Assembly: GCA_017590115.1 (NCBI GenBank)
Contig: JAGGNK010007448.1
Span: 4,628,815 to 4,692,814, forward strand
DNA from: Montifringilla adamsi
Lineage: Eukaryota; Chordata; Aves; Passeriformes; Passeridae
Length of the DNA stretch: 64,000 nucleotides
Direction: 5' to 3'
In this document: piece after piece, positions 12,499 to 23,565 of the stretch
How the letters are laid out: every line of letters begins with the position of its first letter
How positions within the stretch are numbered: position 1 is the stretch's first letter
The notes under the pieces: model-generated
The model's database searches: none
The model's input: the letters and a program-made list of their open reading frames with translations, nothing else
Told to the model about the DNA's origin: nothing
Program-made: the position numbers and the translations under genes

Positions 12499-12663
12499 GG
12501 AATCACAGAATGCTTTGGGCTGGAAGGGACCTTAAAGCTCATCTTTCCACCCCCTGCCATGGCAGGGACACCTTCCACTGTCCCAGGCTGCTCCAAGCCC
12601 TGTCCAGCCTGGCCTTGGGCACTGCCAGGGATCCAGGGGCAGCCACAGCTGCTCTGGGCAAAC
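12499..12663 (-). mobile_element. CR1 LINE 3' fragment, reverse
   Basis: On the forward strand this reads 'aatcacagaatgctttgggc', then 'tggaagggacctta', then 'caccccctgccatggcaggg', and it runs to 'ctgctctgggca'. It is the reverse complement of the same CR1 3' region seen at about 7425-7590, in opposite orientation. It is heavily truncated and non-coding. The 144-codon frame 12480-12914 runs through it by chance. Confidence 0.93.
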
Positions 12664-15600
12664 AGTGCAAGTACAAAACTTTTTCACCAAAAATGCTGAT
12701 TTACCATAGAAATGTGCAAGCATTGTTTCAGCTTCTTCAAGAAAAGCACATGGGTTTAGTGAGGGCCAGCAAGGACAACCCAAGTTCCTCCATTACTGGG
12801 GTAAAGACTGATGCACAAGAACAGCTGGATTCTCATCTGTTCTGTACAGGTTTTTGCCTCTCAGAAACTGCCATCCTGTGCTTCCAAGAAAAAAATATGA
12901 CAGTAATTAGATGAGATAAATGAGGAATAACTTATTATTTCAGGAGATTTTTCTCAACTCTCAAGGAGCTTAAACAACGAAACACAAGAACTCTTGTTCC
13001 TTCAGAAATTCTCCCTGTAGTTCCTGTTCTGTTGGGTTTTTCATCTCCTGTCCTTGCCCTGGGCAGATCCCTGGCTGCAGGCAGAGGACACTGGAGGTTT
13101 GCCTTGGCTGCTTATTTTGGGGCCTACAAGGCAGATGAAACCACACATTTGCCTCTCCTTCGTAGCCTTTCTCATCTTAGCAAACAAAAATCTGATTAGA
13201 ACAGAGAAGTGGTTACAAAGCGTGATTTGAAAGGGCAGAGCACTTTGCTTTCTGGAGATTTCGAGGGAGTTAGGAAAACAAACAAGCTTTATGATATGCT
13301 CACAAATAATTGACTTTGAGTTTTCTCATTTCCAGTTATTTGCCAAGTTCTCTTGCATATATGATTTCACCTGCCCAAAGAATCAGCTGGATTCCCAAAA
13401 AATCAGAAATTCAAATGAAAGTGCCCACAGGGATGGCAAGGGAATAGGAAAAATAGTGAGGGCTGGTGTGCTGGAAGAAGAATTTATCAGTAAGGAAATA
13501 AAGAGACTTACAGTGGAGAAGAAGCAGAATCTAATCTGCTGAGGTCTTTTGTCCAGCTGTGACATCCTCTTCCATGAAGGGAACAGGTTCTTACTTCAAA
13601 AACACACAAAATCCTGGCACAGGGAATTGATGCTGTCTGTGAGAGCCTTGCTGCACTCAGGGAACAAACAGCACCACAAGACTTCTGTCCCCCCAGACTT
13701 GCTGCAATGCAAATTGTGTTTCTCAGTGTGCCTTCTACATCTACATTATCCCAGGAGTGTTTATCATTCCGTGGGCTGCACTCACACAACACCTCCCCAT
13801 TTGAACTCTCCAGGGATTCTTTGGGCTTTGGAAAACGTGGGTGATATCTGCTGCAAACACAGGCCTGTTTTTCTTACCACTTTCTTTAAATTTCTGTATA
13901 CAGGCAGGTCAGGAGAGCAGAATCTTCACCTCCCCTGCTGTTGCAGGGACTCTGCTCCCCTCCACCATCTATTTAAATGTCTGCATTTGATTTAAGCCAA
14001 CAGAACCCAGCTGTGGTGATGTGTTTGCCCCCCCATGTGTGACTCTGTGAGTGTTCAACCATGTAAAGAATGGAGTTGGATTTTCCTAAATGTTGACTGT
14101 GGAGAGACTGAAGCTAAGGTTTAAATATCTGTCACTAGAAATACAAAAGAAATATATATGTTGATGGACTGTTTGCAATTCTTCTCATTGTGGGCTTTTA
14201 AAAAAAGCAAATTTGTGGGTTTCAAGCCTCTTAATAAGCTGTCAGATTAGATGAAAAACTATATAAAATGCAGTAATTAAAAAAGAAGGAGTAGAATAGC
14301 AGGGAAATTAAAGAGAAATCTTTGTCCTAATTTGATTTGTGACTTCTTTGTAACAGAATAAAGCATGTGTAGATATTAACAATTAATTTCCATAACCAAC
14401 TCCAATCAGCCAATTCAGAGAAATGTGCATTGCCTTCTGGAAAGGTGGGTGGATTCCTTTTAACCTATTAACACCCTTCCCTTCAGATTCGTTCTTGTCT
14501 ATTTTTTTCTTTTGCCAGAAAAAGTTGTTTATTGATGAAGAAAACAACTTACTGGGTGACAGAGCATTTAATTTTCAAAGCTTCAGGGTTCCATCAAGGT
14601 TTCAGTCTTGGTTACACACACCAAAGAAATGAAAGTATTGCCTGTAGTGCCTGCTTGAGAGATGGAAAATTGAGGCACAGAATAAACTGCCTTGCATGAG
14701 GTCTTGTGGGAATTCTCTGGGAAGGAAAAAATCCACCTGTGGAGGCTCTACTGCCTTCTATTTCTCATCCTTCATCTTTGTAGCTGAGCACCACTGCCAG
14801 GACTCCTGACAAACTTGCCACCTCCTAAAACACTCCCCACATTTACCACACAAGACACACGTGCGTTTAACTGCCTGTCACATGCAAAGAGTCAGGGGCA
14901 GAAAAATGGAAGTGGCTTGTCTGAAGTCAGAGAAAAATGAGGCCAAATCAGGCAGGACTGGCTGATCCCCAAATCCTCTATTTAAGCTCCCCAAGCCCAC
15001 TGCACTGTGCTGTGGCAGTTGTTCCTTGCTTACGTTGTTCCTGGTAATAATTAAATAGAAAGTTTCATAGTTCTCCACTGAGTAATAAAGCAAAAGGCAC
15101 TTGGGTTCCCAAATCCTCCATTTACTGGTACAGGTAAGGCTGGCTGTCTACACACATTACTCAGCTCTAATTAGAACTGTAAAGGATTTTCGTGACTTTT
15201 TAGTTTTCCCTGTTCAGAAGTAAATCCATCCTTAATACCATGGAGAACGTATTCTGAGAAAGTCAGAGAGAAGGGAGAATTAAAGAAAAGCCCAAGCGAA
15301 GATATGGGAGAGGATGCCAGGTACAATCACTGAAGCAAATAAAGTGAATTAGTTGGAGAGGCAGCAGCCATTCTGCTGGGAAAAGGAATAGGGATGGAAT
15401 GGCAATGCAGGGAGATCTGGATGGTGATATAAAGTTAGCAGAGACAGTGAACAGGGAGTTCAGCAGGCACCTGTTTATTCCATTTACATGGGATGGGATC
15501 TGGGTGGCCAAACCAATACGAGGGGTATTTGAGCCCTGTTTGTCTCTGCATAGCCCAGAGCACACTTTGGCCTCTGTTTCGTCATGGAGTTTTCAATCAA

Positions 15601-15687
15601 TCATAAAAAAGTGGATTCCTTTTCCTTCTTCTGCCAAATATTGAGTGAGTGATAGGCTGGTTGAAAGCTTGAGCCACTGAAAGTAAG
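12664..15687. other. Unassigned unique DNA
   Basis: No gene or repeat is recognised. The frames of 148 codons (13549-13995, forward) and 100 codons (15565-15263, reverse) have no domain features and overlap frames on the other strand. AT-rich texture dominates 14080-14400. Confidence 0.5.
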
Positions 15688-15908
15688 TTGTCCAAAGCCA
15701 CTCTCTTCTTCTTTATACACAGTAATAACACACTTGTTTTATAGCCCACCTGGAACCACTGGATTGCTTAGTGGCCCATTTTCCACCAAACCCATGCACT
15801 CCTAGAGTTTCCTAGTGGCCAGATTCCTCATGGAGCATCCAGCAGGACACTTGGGGAGGACACAGTTTGGGCATTGTCCTTGTGGTGCATTATTGCTGTG
15901 ACAAATAA
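15688..15908 (-). repeat. 221 bp LTR-like repeat, copy B
   Basis: This is the second copy of the repeat at 9326-9546, on the same strand and 6.36 kb downstream, differing at about nine positions. The reverse-strand TATAAAA is retained, while one base differs just beyond the AATAAAG. The left flank (gaaa.taa.) and the first bases of the right flank (aaataa) are shared between copies, but similarity then drops quickly. This supports an inserted element rather than a long segmental duplication. Confidence 0.85.
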
Positions 15909-18900
15909 AGGAGCAAACAGTGATATCAGCCCATCTGGCTTTGGACCCTGTAATTACCATTGTCTTTGACAAAGACTTACCAAAAAAAGGTGCCATGTGT
16001 GTCCATGGACAATTCAGTAGCTATGGAACATAAGTTTTCTATCTGAAGTTCATTAGAGCACCAAGGTCTGCATTGGGGTGCCAGTCCCTCACTCAGTATC
16101 TTTGGGAATGCCATAAGACACCTTTTGTGGTGTCAGCAGAGTAGTTTGGGGTGATTCTGGGAAACAGAAGTAACAGCAGGGTGGATTCAGTCAGTCTGGC
16201 CTGGTTCTGTGCTTTGAAATATTCTTCACCACCAGTAAAACCATGAGATATCTATTGATTCAAAAGAGAAAGTCAAATGTCTGTGTAAGGGCAGGTCTGG
16301 GTCTTGAAAGCACCACAAACCATTAAACACTCCTGGTTTGTGTTTCAGTTTGACACACAGTTTAAAACATGGAAATGTTTTCTAGCTGGGCTTGCTGGCC
16401 TAACTTTAACCTGTCAGCCAATTCTGGGGCTTTTGCAGAATTTTTACAGCTTCAGAAAATTTAGAACTTTGCAGTGAAGCCGCAGTGAGGGTGGCACCGA
16501 GCAGTGCAGGGACAAGAGACATGCCCATGTCTGAGAAACTGCAAAGAGCAGGGGAGGCACCCAAAAAGCATCACCCACCCCCATCCCAGGGGACAGCACC
16601 CTGCAGTGGGAAAGCTCCTTCAGCAGGATCAGAGCTGTGGGCAAGGAGATGGCCAAGGCCCAGTTTCCATGTGCCAGCCTCACAGGAGATATATGGCTTG
16701 GTGTTGAAGCAGATCCAGGAGGATAATAAATAAAACATTAAAAAGACATTACTCAGGTTGAACCAACTGAAACACCCACGTTTCAAAACAGCAAATTAAA
16801 GTGCTGCAGTTCCTCTTCCCTTATTACAAAATCTATGGTTAACATTTTTACCTGGAAATTTCTTAGTATGCAGAAGCTGCATCTCTCAATTAAAACTTAA
16901 AAAAAAAAAAAATAGAACTCCAAACCCAAGCATTTCTAAAAGGAAATTTCAGTAAGTTGATAACAATTTGATTAACATGGATTGGCCAGGAGAGCTACAC
17001 AGCACCTTCTGCTAGAACATATTCAGTCAATGTGGAAGCCAATGTCTTTTTGACAGTGCCAAGTGCAGGAGGGCTGGGCACTGCATCCCAGTCCCTGGAT
17101 TCTTAAGCAATCTTCAGAACAACTGGATTTCATTATTATTGTTGTTTTGGAGAGGAAGAAGGAAGATTTTTTTTTTCTCCCATGGCAAATAAAATACATA
17201 GGAAATTGTGAAAGAAGAGGCCAGAGAGCAGAGAAGGTCTGCTTTGACTACCACAGGCCTGAAATTTTCTGGGCAATGTTGGAAAAGTGGTATTGAGATA
17301 CTGAAAGTTCACTTGTCCACTTCCCCAGCAGCTTTGCTGGCACCTATTCCTCTGGGTCAAGATGAGGGAAAAAAAATTTAAAAAAATGAAGCAAATACTA
17401 AGGTTGAATTCACCTCTTCAGCTCCATTCCTAGATAATTGTTTGTTTATCCCAAGTCTCTCTCAGTTATCTACCCTCATCATCTGCTGGGTTTAAAAAAT
17501 AAAAGCAGACAAACACCCAGTATCAAAACTAACACTGTGGACAATTTATCAGCAATTCCAATGCAGCTGTTCGTGTTTTGCAAAGCCATCAGTGCTCCTG
17601 GTGTGTGTGGCCAGCCATTCCTGCAGCAGAACTCAGGTGAGTGAATCCAGAGTGTGCTCCAGGGAGGGCTCTGCTCATGGAAAGCAGCACCACTCTACTA
17701 CCAATCCCTTCTTACTCTGCTCATTGCTGGCTGCACGTGATTTATTGCACTCCTAATCCATCAGTGGAAGGGTGGAGTGAAGGAAAGAGGGAGAAGGAAG
17801 GGGCAGATGAAGGGCAGAGCTGTCAATTACAACACGAAGGTGATTTTCACCCTTATTGTTCAGCACATTTGCCATCGACACAGGTTAGTATTATGTGGGT
17901 CTTTGTTTGCCTCCAAATCCAATCAGAAATGACTGGGTGTTGTACTACAGCACAAAGTGTTCATACCTGATAAATCCTGCTTGGCTCAAGCACATGGCTC
18001 AGCTGAAAGCCCTCCAGCATGCTGGGAGTAATTAGTCAAAGTCCCTTCCCTGACCAATCCTTTATGCAGGACCAGAGGAAATACTGGTGGCACGAGAAGA
18101 GGCTGATTTCCACTCCCATCAACACAGGCACACTGTGGGCTTTGGGTTCTCCAGCATTTTTTCATTTTGAAGCATTGTCAATCTTCATGGAGAGAGGGAA
18201 GGTGTTTTTCTCTCCGCTGTACCACAGAGTCGTTTGTACTTGATCAACACAGAAATACCCAGAGATGGCTGCAGAGTGACCTCTATTCCCAGTACATCAA
18301 GTGTACACCAGCATGATAAACAGATTTTTGACTCTTCAGTCTGTATCACACAGTGACTGTTGTAGAACAACACCACATTGCCCAGGAGGTGCAGGTTCTC
18401 TGTAGAAGGTCACCATTAATATGATCACCATATGTTTCTGGCTTCCCCAAAGACCTGTGGCTTAAATCCCCTGCATACTACAAAGAATTGCAGTAATGCT
18501 TATAGGTGTGGTGCTTATGTGCACTGAAAAATCATCAGGATCCCAGGGGCAGATTCATATCTAAGTGCTGTAACACCTGAAAATGCAAGTGATGGAAAAA
18601 AATAGACTGAGGTGATAAAGCTCTGCCACTTCTATGGTGCCACCTCCTCCTACACTCTGCTGTGGAGGACTGAACACTGCTTTTGTAGGTTTTGGGTAGG
18701 ATCAACCTTTTGGGCTCATTCCTGTGCTTTCTCCAAAGTTGTCTTGTTTCCTGTTTTGCAAGAGTGAGGCAGTTTCCAAAAGAAACAAGGTGTGTGTTTG
18801 CACAAGCATAAACCACATGTGCATGTTTGCTCTCAGCTCGTTCCTGTCCCAGATGATAAACAAGCAGCACAGAAACCCTGTACAGCTCAAGAGATCCTCA

Positions 18901-21418
18901 TCCCAGCTCTGCAAAAAGCAGAGGTTTGAAGGATTTCTAATCACCTCATCAGGCCTGCAGGTAGCTGGGCATATACATGGTTACAGGCAATGTGGACAGC
19001 CATCCCAACTCGTGGCACAGAGCTTCCCACAAATGCACACATAATCTCAAGTATTAATCACAATACTCCTGCGTGCAAGGGGAGTGTGGACAAAACCTCT
19101 GTGCACCTGCCTGTTCATGCTCTTCAAGGTCTTCAGATATAAACACAAAATAAACACACACTAATGATAAATAAACACAAGAATATGGAACATTTCCCCA
19201 CATATTTGCAGCAGACAGGAGCTTATGTGTGTAATGAAGTCCACCACACGTAGGATCCTAATTGCTTTTGTGAAGCCAGGTACCTGCAGACTCCACATTT
19301 ACATAAAATATCCAGATCACACGAGCTCTTCCTGTCCATAACTCTCCTGATCCCCTTTGTGGAATGCTGGGCTGCATGAAGAGCTCTTACAGAGCGGAGC
19401 TGATATTGCCAACCAAATTGAAGACATGGCTTTGCAAGATGTTTAAAATCTAGCAAATTTGTAGCTGGCATGCAACTCTCCAGAGCACTGGTAGGAAAAA
19501 AGATCAGATACACTTCCAGACATAGAATTCTGGGATGGGTAGCCAGAGAGTTATTTCAAGAATAATCAGCTGCACATGATCAGTTTAAGGTATTTTAAGT
19601 CACAAGGAAGGTGAATACTTCCACGTGCCACAGGTGAGGAGCTTGGATTGGGATTCAGGCTGTGAAAGGGTTTCTCAGACTGAATAGACAGGCACTGGGG
19701 AGAAAAGCTTCTTCAGTTACCACTTTTATTAAGCTTAAAGGAAGGGCTGCCAAAGGGAAAAAGGAAGCCTCTGTGATCACAAAATCAGCTTGTAAAATAG
19801 AAAGGGAAAAACCATCACGTTAGGTGATTTCTGGGAGCAAAATGGAGAAACCCTGAACTTCCATTTGTTGGTCCCTTCTGCCTGATGCTGAGGAAGGCCA
19901 GAGAGTGTGGGCACCCTGAGTTACACTCTGCAATCCTGCCTCTGGCTGAGTGCCCTGCACAGGCAGCAGGAACCTTCCCCCAGCTCCTACTCACCCCAAA
20001 TCCCATTTTATCAACACCATTACCTTGCAGCAGGGAACCCCTCATTTCCTCCTAAAACCCCTGGTATCATGTTTTTGGCACTCTCACAAATGGCTTTTGG
20101 AATGAAAGCACTCCTCCACAATATCCTTGTAGTAGGGGCTTATTCAAACAAACAGCATGGAGAAAACCTACCCCTCTCTTATTTCCTTTTCTAGTTGCAC
20201 ATTGCTTTGTCCTTGCCCACTGTGGGCACACCCATGGATTGAGTTTTAATTTTCACTTTACTTTCTTTAGGTTTTCATTTGTTTGACTCATGTCAGATTG
20301 ACCAAGGAGCGATTGAGTTCCCAGCATGGCATATAATACTCAGCAGTGTTTTATCCTTTCACTTTAGGATCAAATGCAATTGCTGGGGGACTGAAAAAGT
20401 AGGGAAGGATTTAATGGATACTAACAACACTTGCAGCTAGCAGTGGGTCCTGGTGGCAAAATAATCCAGATGCCAAAAATACAGAAACCCAAAGGGTGCT
20501 CTGAGATGCCAGTGGGGTTTGCTGTACCTGCCTTAACCTGTGCCAGAGGAAAAGACATCAGAGTTTCAAGGCTTTCATGGATTCCCACAGGGATGAGGAA
20601 GTAATTTCTTTCAAAGCATTGCACAATTAGTCCAGTGAAAAATGGCTTGGGGAGGGAAGGTCATTTTCCACTGCCTCATCACAGACTGGGCACTGTGAAA
20701 GGCAGGAAGCAATGAAAATGCTCTGGGTGATCACAGGAGATAAGGCAAATCCTCTGCTCCCACTTAAAGCCGGAGCAGAAGTTCTCCTGGCAGCTCCCCC
20801 AAGGAAAGGGGAGCTCAGCACAAATTCCACATGTACTCACATTCTATAATTGATGAGCTCAGTCAGTTCCTAGCAAAGAAGCTCCTTCCAGCCATTTCCT
20901 TTATTTACACACAATTGTTTGTGTAAAACCATGAAATGCAAGCCCAGAGGGAGCCTGAGAGTTTGACCTGCTGTGTGCCCTGTGTAAGAGATCCAGGGTC
21001 ACAGAGGGCACGTCCCTGCCCTGCAGAGCTGGCACCTCCCAAAAGCTGCTGCTGAGCTCCCCCTTCCTGGGCAGCTCCCTCCCAAAATATCCCTGCTCTG
21101 CGAGGACACGTGGAGCATTTAGCATGAAACCAATCCTCAGGACACACGGTCTGGATGCACAAAAGCACATTTCTGGGCTCACTGCCTTGGGGATGAGAGT
21201 GTTTCAGGAGACAGCAGCTTCCCTCAGAAAAGGCAAGAATATCTGACGGGTCCAGGAGGGTGAGATGTGCTGTTTGCTTTGGCCCTAATCCCACAGAGCC
21301 TGAGAGGTGTGTTAGCTTTCCTCACAGCAAATAGTGCCATCACAGCTTATCTTGCTCCTTATCCCTGCTCTGCAAAGCAGCTTGACCCTCTTTGCATTGG
21401 CACTGAATCTTGCAGTGG
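15909..21418. other. Unassigned unique DNA
   Basis: No gene or classifiable interspersed repeat was recognised in about 5.5 kb. An A-run lies at 16899-16911 and an A-rich patch at about 17371-17388. Frames of 111, 106 and 109 codons (18870-18535 reverse, 18724-19044 forward, 17641-17970 forward) and a 129-codon reverse frame (21294-20905) show no motif. The stretch 20930-21200 is somewhat G+C-rich, which lengthens chance frames. Confidence 0.5.
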
Positions 21419-21857
21419 TGACTTAGGATTTTAGCTTTTTTTTTTTTTTTCGTATATTTATAATCCTGCAATTCTTTAGTGGATAACTCTAAATTCCACA
21501 TACAGGGTAAGCTGCTGCTTTCCCATTTTGGGCAGACACAACAATTCCTCTCCAGGCCTGGGAAGCAAGGACACCTCACTGCCTCAGACCAGAGAAATGG
21601 AAACAAAAGTGGGTGGGGGGAGCAAACTTGGGGTCAGTTCCTTCATTACCTGAAGCTGTAATTAATTAACCCCAATATGCAAATGGAGCAAACTTATAAA
21701 AGTGTGAAAACCCGTGACCCATAGTCCATTTTGGGTGCAGCCCCTGGGGGGCTTTGCCTGCCTAAAATGTACCTGAAGGCCCTTCAATAAATATACCTGA
21801 TTTTTATTGCCTTAATTTTTTCTGGGCTCTGGTTTTGGGTAGCCCCAAAAGGCATCA
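21419..21857 (+). mobile_element. Endogenous retrovirus LTR, copy 1 of a family
   Basis: This block aligns along its length with 23144-23565. It starts TGACTTAGGATTTTAGC and ends GGCATCA, consistent with TG...CA termini. It contains an octamer motif ATGCAAAT (21677-21684), a TATA box (21695-21700) and a polyadenylation signal AATAAA (21786-21791), in the order expected of U3-R-U5. A T15 run lies at 21436-21450. GCAGTG occurs one base before the 5' end and directly after the 3' end, which could be a target-site duplication if the boundary is shifted by one base. No primer-binding site or retroviral gene follows. Confidence 0.75.
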
Positions 21858-22176
21858 GCAGTGTATTCCTGGGCATGTCTGTGGCTGGGATCCAGCCTGG
21901 CTGCACACCTGGCTGCAGGATGTTGTAGCACCTGAGGCAAAGCCCCTGTGCTGGGTGCAGTGGTGAGACCTGTGCTGTGCCCGTGGATAGCTGGGTGTCA
22001 GCGAGGTGCATGGCTATGTAATTATACTGCAATTAAATTTAATAGCTCTGCTAACAGCTCAACTGCAGGACAGTTTGTCTAAGAATTTTTTGTACTGGGA
22101 TTATTAACCTTTTGATGGCTCCACATATCTATTTACATTAATATGCTGTCCCTAAAATTATATTTACATTCCATCC
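21858..22176. other. Unassigned DNA after LTR copy 1
   Basis: About 320 bases. No tRNA-like primer-binding site and no gag-like frame could be seen, so there is no support for retroviral internal sequence. Confidence 0.5.
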
Positions 22177-22470
22177 AGAATCACAAAATCACAGAGTCAT
22201 TTAGGCTGGAAAAGACCTCTGAGATCATCGAGCCCAACCTTTAACTCATCACCACATTGCCAACCAGACCTTGGCACTAAGAGCCATATGCAGGGGTTTT
22301 TTTAATATTTCCAAGGATGGTGACTCCAACAGCTCCCTGGGCAGCCCTTTCCAATGTTTAACCACCTTTTCAGTGAAGAAACTCTCCCTGATGTCCAACC
22401 TGAACCTCCCCTGGTGCAGCTTGAGGCCATTTCCTCTTGTCCTGTTGCTCACATTGCCTGGGAAAAAAAA
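22177..22470 (-). mobile_element. CR1 LINE 3' fragment, reverse, with terminal repeats
   Basis: This is a clear reverse-strand CR1. The forward strand starts with 'gaatcacaaaatcacagagt', which is the 8-base terminal repeat array. It continues with 'ggctggaaaagacctctgag', 'gatcatcgagcccaacc', 'gatggtgactccaac' and 'ccctgggcagccctttccaa', and ends near 'ggccatttcctcttgtcctg'. The 3' end is intact and the element is 5'-truncated. It lies between two LTRs of one family. Confidence 0.95.
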
Positions 22471-23143
22471 GGAGAATTGAGAATTCCATCTCAAGGTCCA
22501 CGTTTGAGGCAAACCTGTGTGCTGGAAAGAGCCACCAGCTGCTCTCTAATGGCTGCAGGAGCACAAACAGCAACCCAGGATTCCAGGAAACAAGAAGTTC
22601 TCCTCTCCAGACCATTCATTAAGTCTCCAGGTAGGTTCTCCAGGGACACAGAGGAAAATAGCTAAACTCTAAGGCTGTAACTTCCATGGCAGCTTAGAGT
22701 ACTGTGAATTTCCACTCTTTTCCTTGTTCAGTTTACAGGACTCTATTGATTTCTTTATGTTAACCTTTTGAACTGTGGAAGGTCTATGTTTAGGCATCAT
22801 CATTTCTCTCTATTTATAGAGTGGAATAATTTCTGGTTTGCAGATTGGAATCTGTTTAAGCTTTCAGTGTGATTTATAAAGGCCTATCTCTCCTACCACA
22901 CCAGGTTTTGTTTTTCTGTTTTAACTTGTTTCCAGCCTCATAATGATTTTTAATCAGACAACAATTAATGATGCAAATAAGAAGAATGGACACTGAGGAA
23001 TTGCTGCATCTACTGTATTACAGTTATTTGGATTTGGATAGCTCTCTTCTTTTTTTTCTTGTGTCTTTTAAAGGCCTGTTACTACAGATATGTTTAATAG
23101 TCAGTGTGGAGAAGCACAGCCAGTGGGCATGGTATGGTGCTGA
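22471..23143. other. Unassigned DNA between CR1 and LTR copy 2
   Basis: Nothing was recognised. AT-rich from about 22700 onwards. Confidence 0.5.
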
Positions 23144-23565
23144 TGCCTTGGGATTTTAGCTTTTATATTTTTCAAATCCATACTGCATTAGTGCATAGCA
23201 TATAAAGTGTTAGTTAACTGTCTTCACGTTTTGGTCAGACAGACTAATTCCTCTAGGTCTGAGATCAAGGACACCCTACAGCCTTAGGCCCTGGAAAGTA
23301 TAAACAAAAGTGAATTGGGGGGAGCAAACTGGGGGTAAATTACTTCATTACCTGAAGCTGTAATTGGAGAATTAACCCCTGATATGTAAATGGACCAAAC
23401 TTATATTTGTAGGAAAGAACTCATGACCATTGTCCAGCTTGAGTGCAGCCTCTGGGAGGCTTCTGACTGCTCAAGGTGTGCCTGTTGAAGGCCTTTAATA
23501 AATACCCACTGTTATTCTCTTAATCTTGTCTAGCCTCTGTTCCAGGTAGCCACTCCAAGGCACCA
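23144..23565 (+). mobile_element. Endogenous retrovirus LTR, copy 2 of the family
   Basis: Homologous to 21419-21857 and in the same orientation. Shared blocks include the start TGCCTTGGGATTTTAGC, 'aacaaaagtg', 'gggggagcaaact', 'cttcattacctgaagctgta' and AATAAA at 23497-23502. By eye the two are roughly 70-75% identical. The TATA position has decayed to TTATATT (23401-23407). The end is GGCACCA. It has no adjoining retroviral coding sequence. Confidence 0.72.

Noticed and set aside
9326..15908. A provirus bounded by the two 221 bp LTR-like repeats
   Set aside because: Spacing and orientation fit, but the interior has two CR1 fragments, unique DNA and no gag, pol or env-like frame or primer-binding site.
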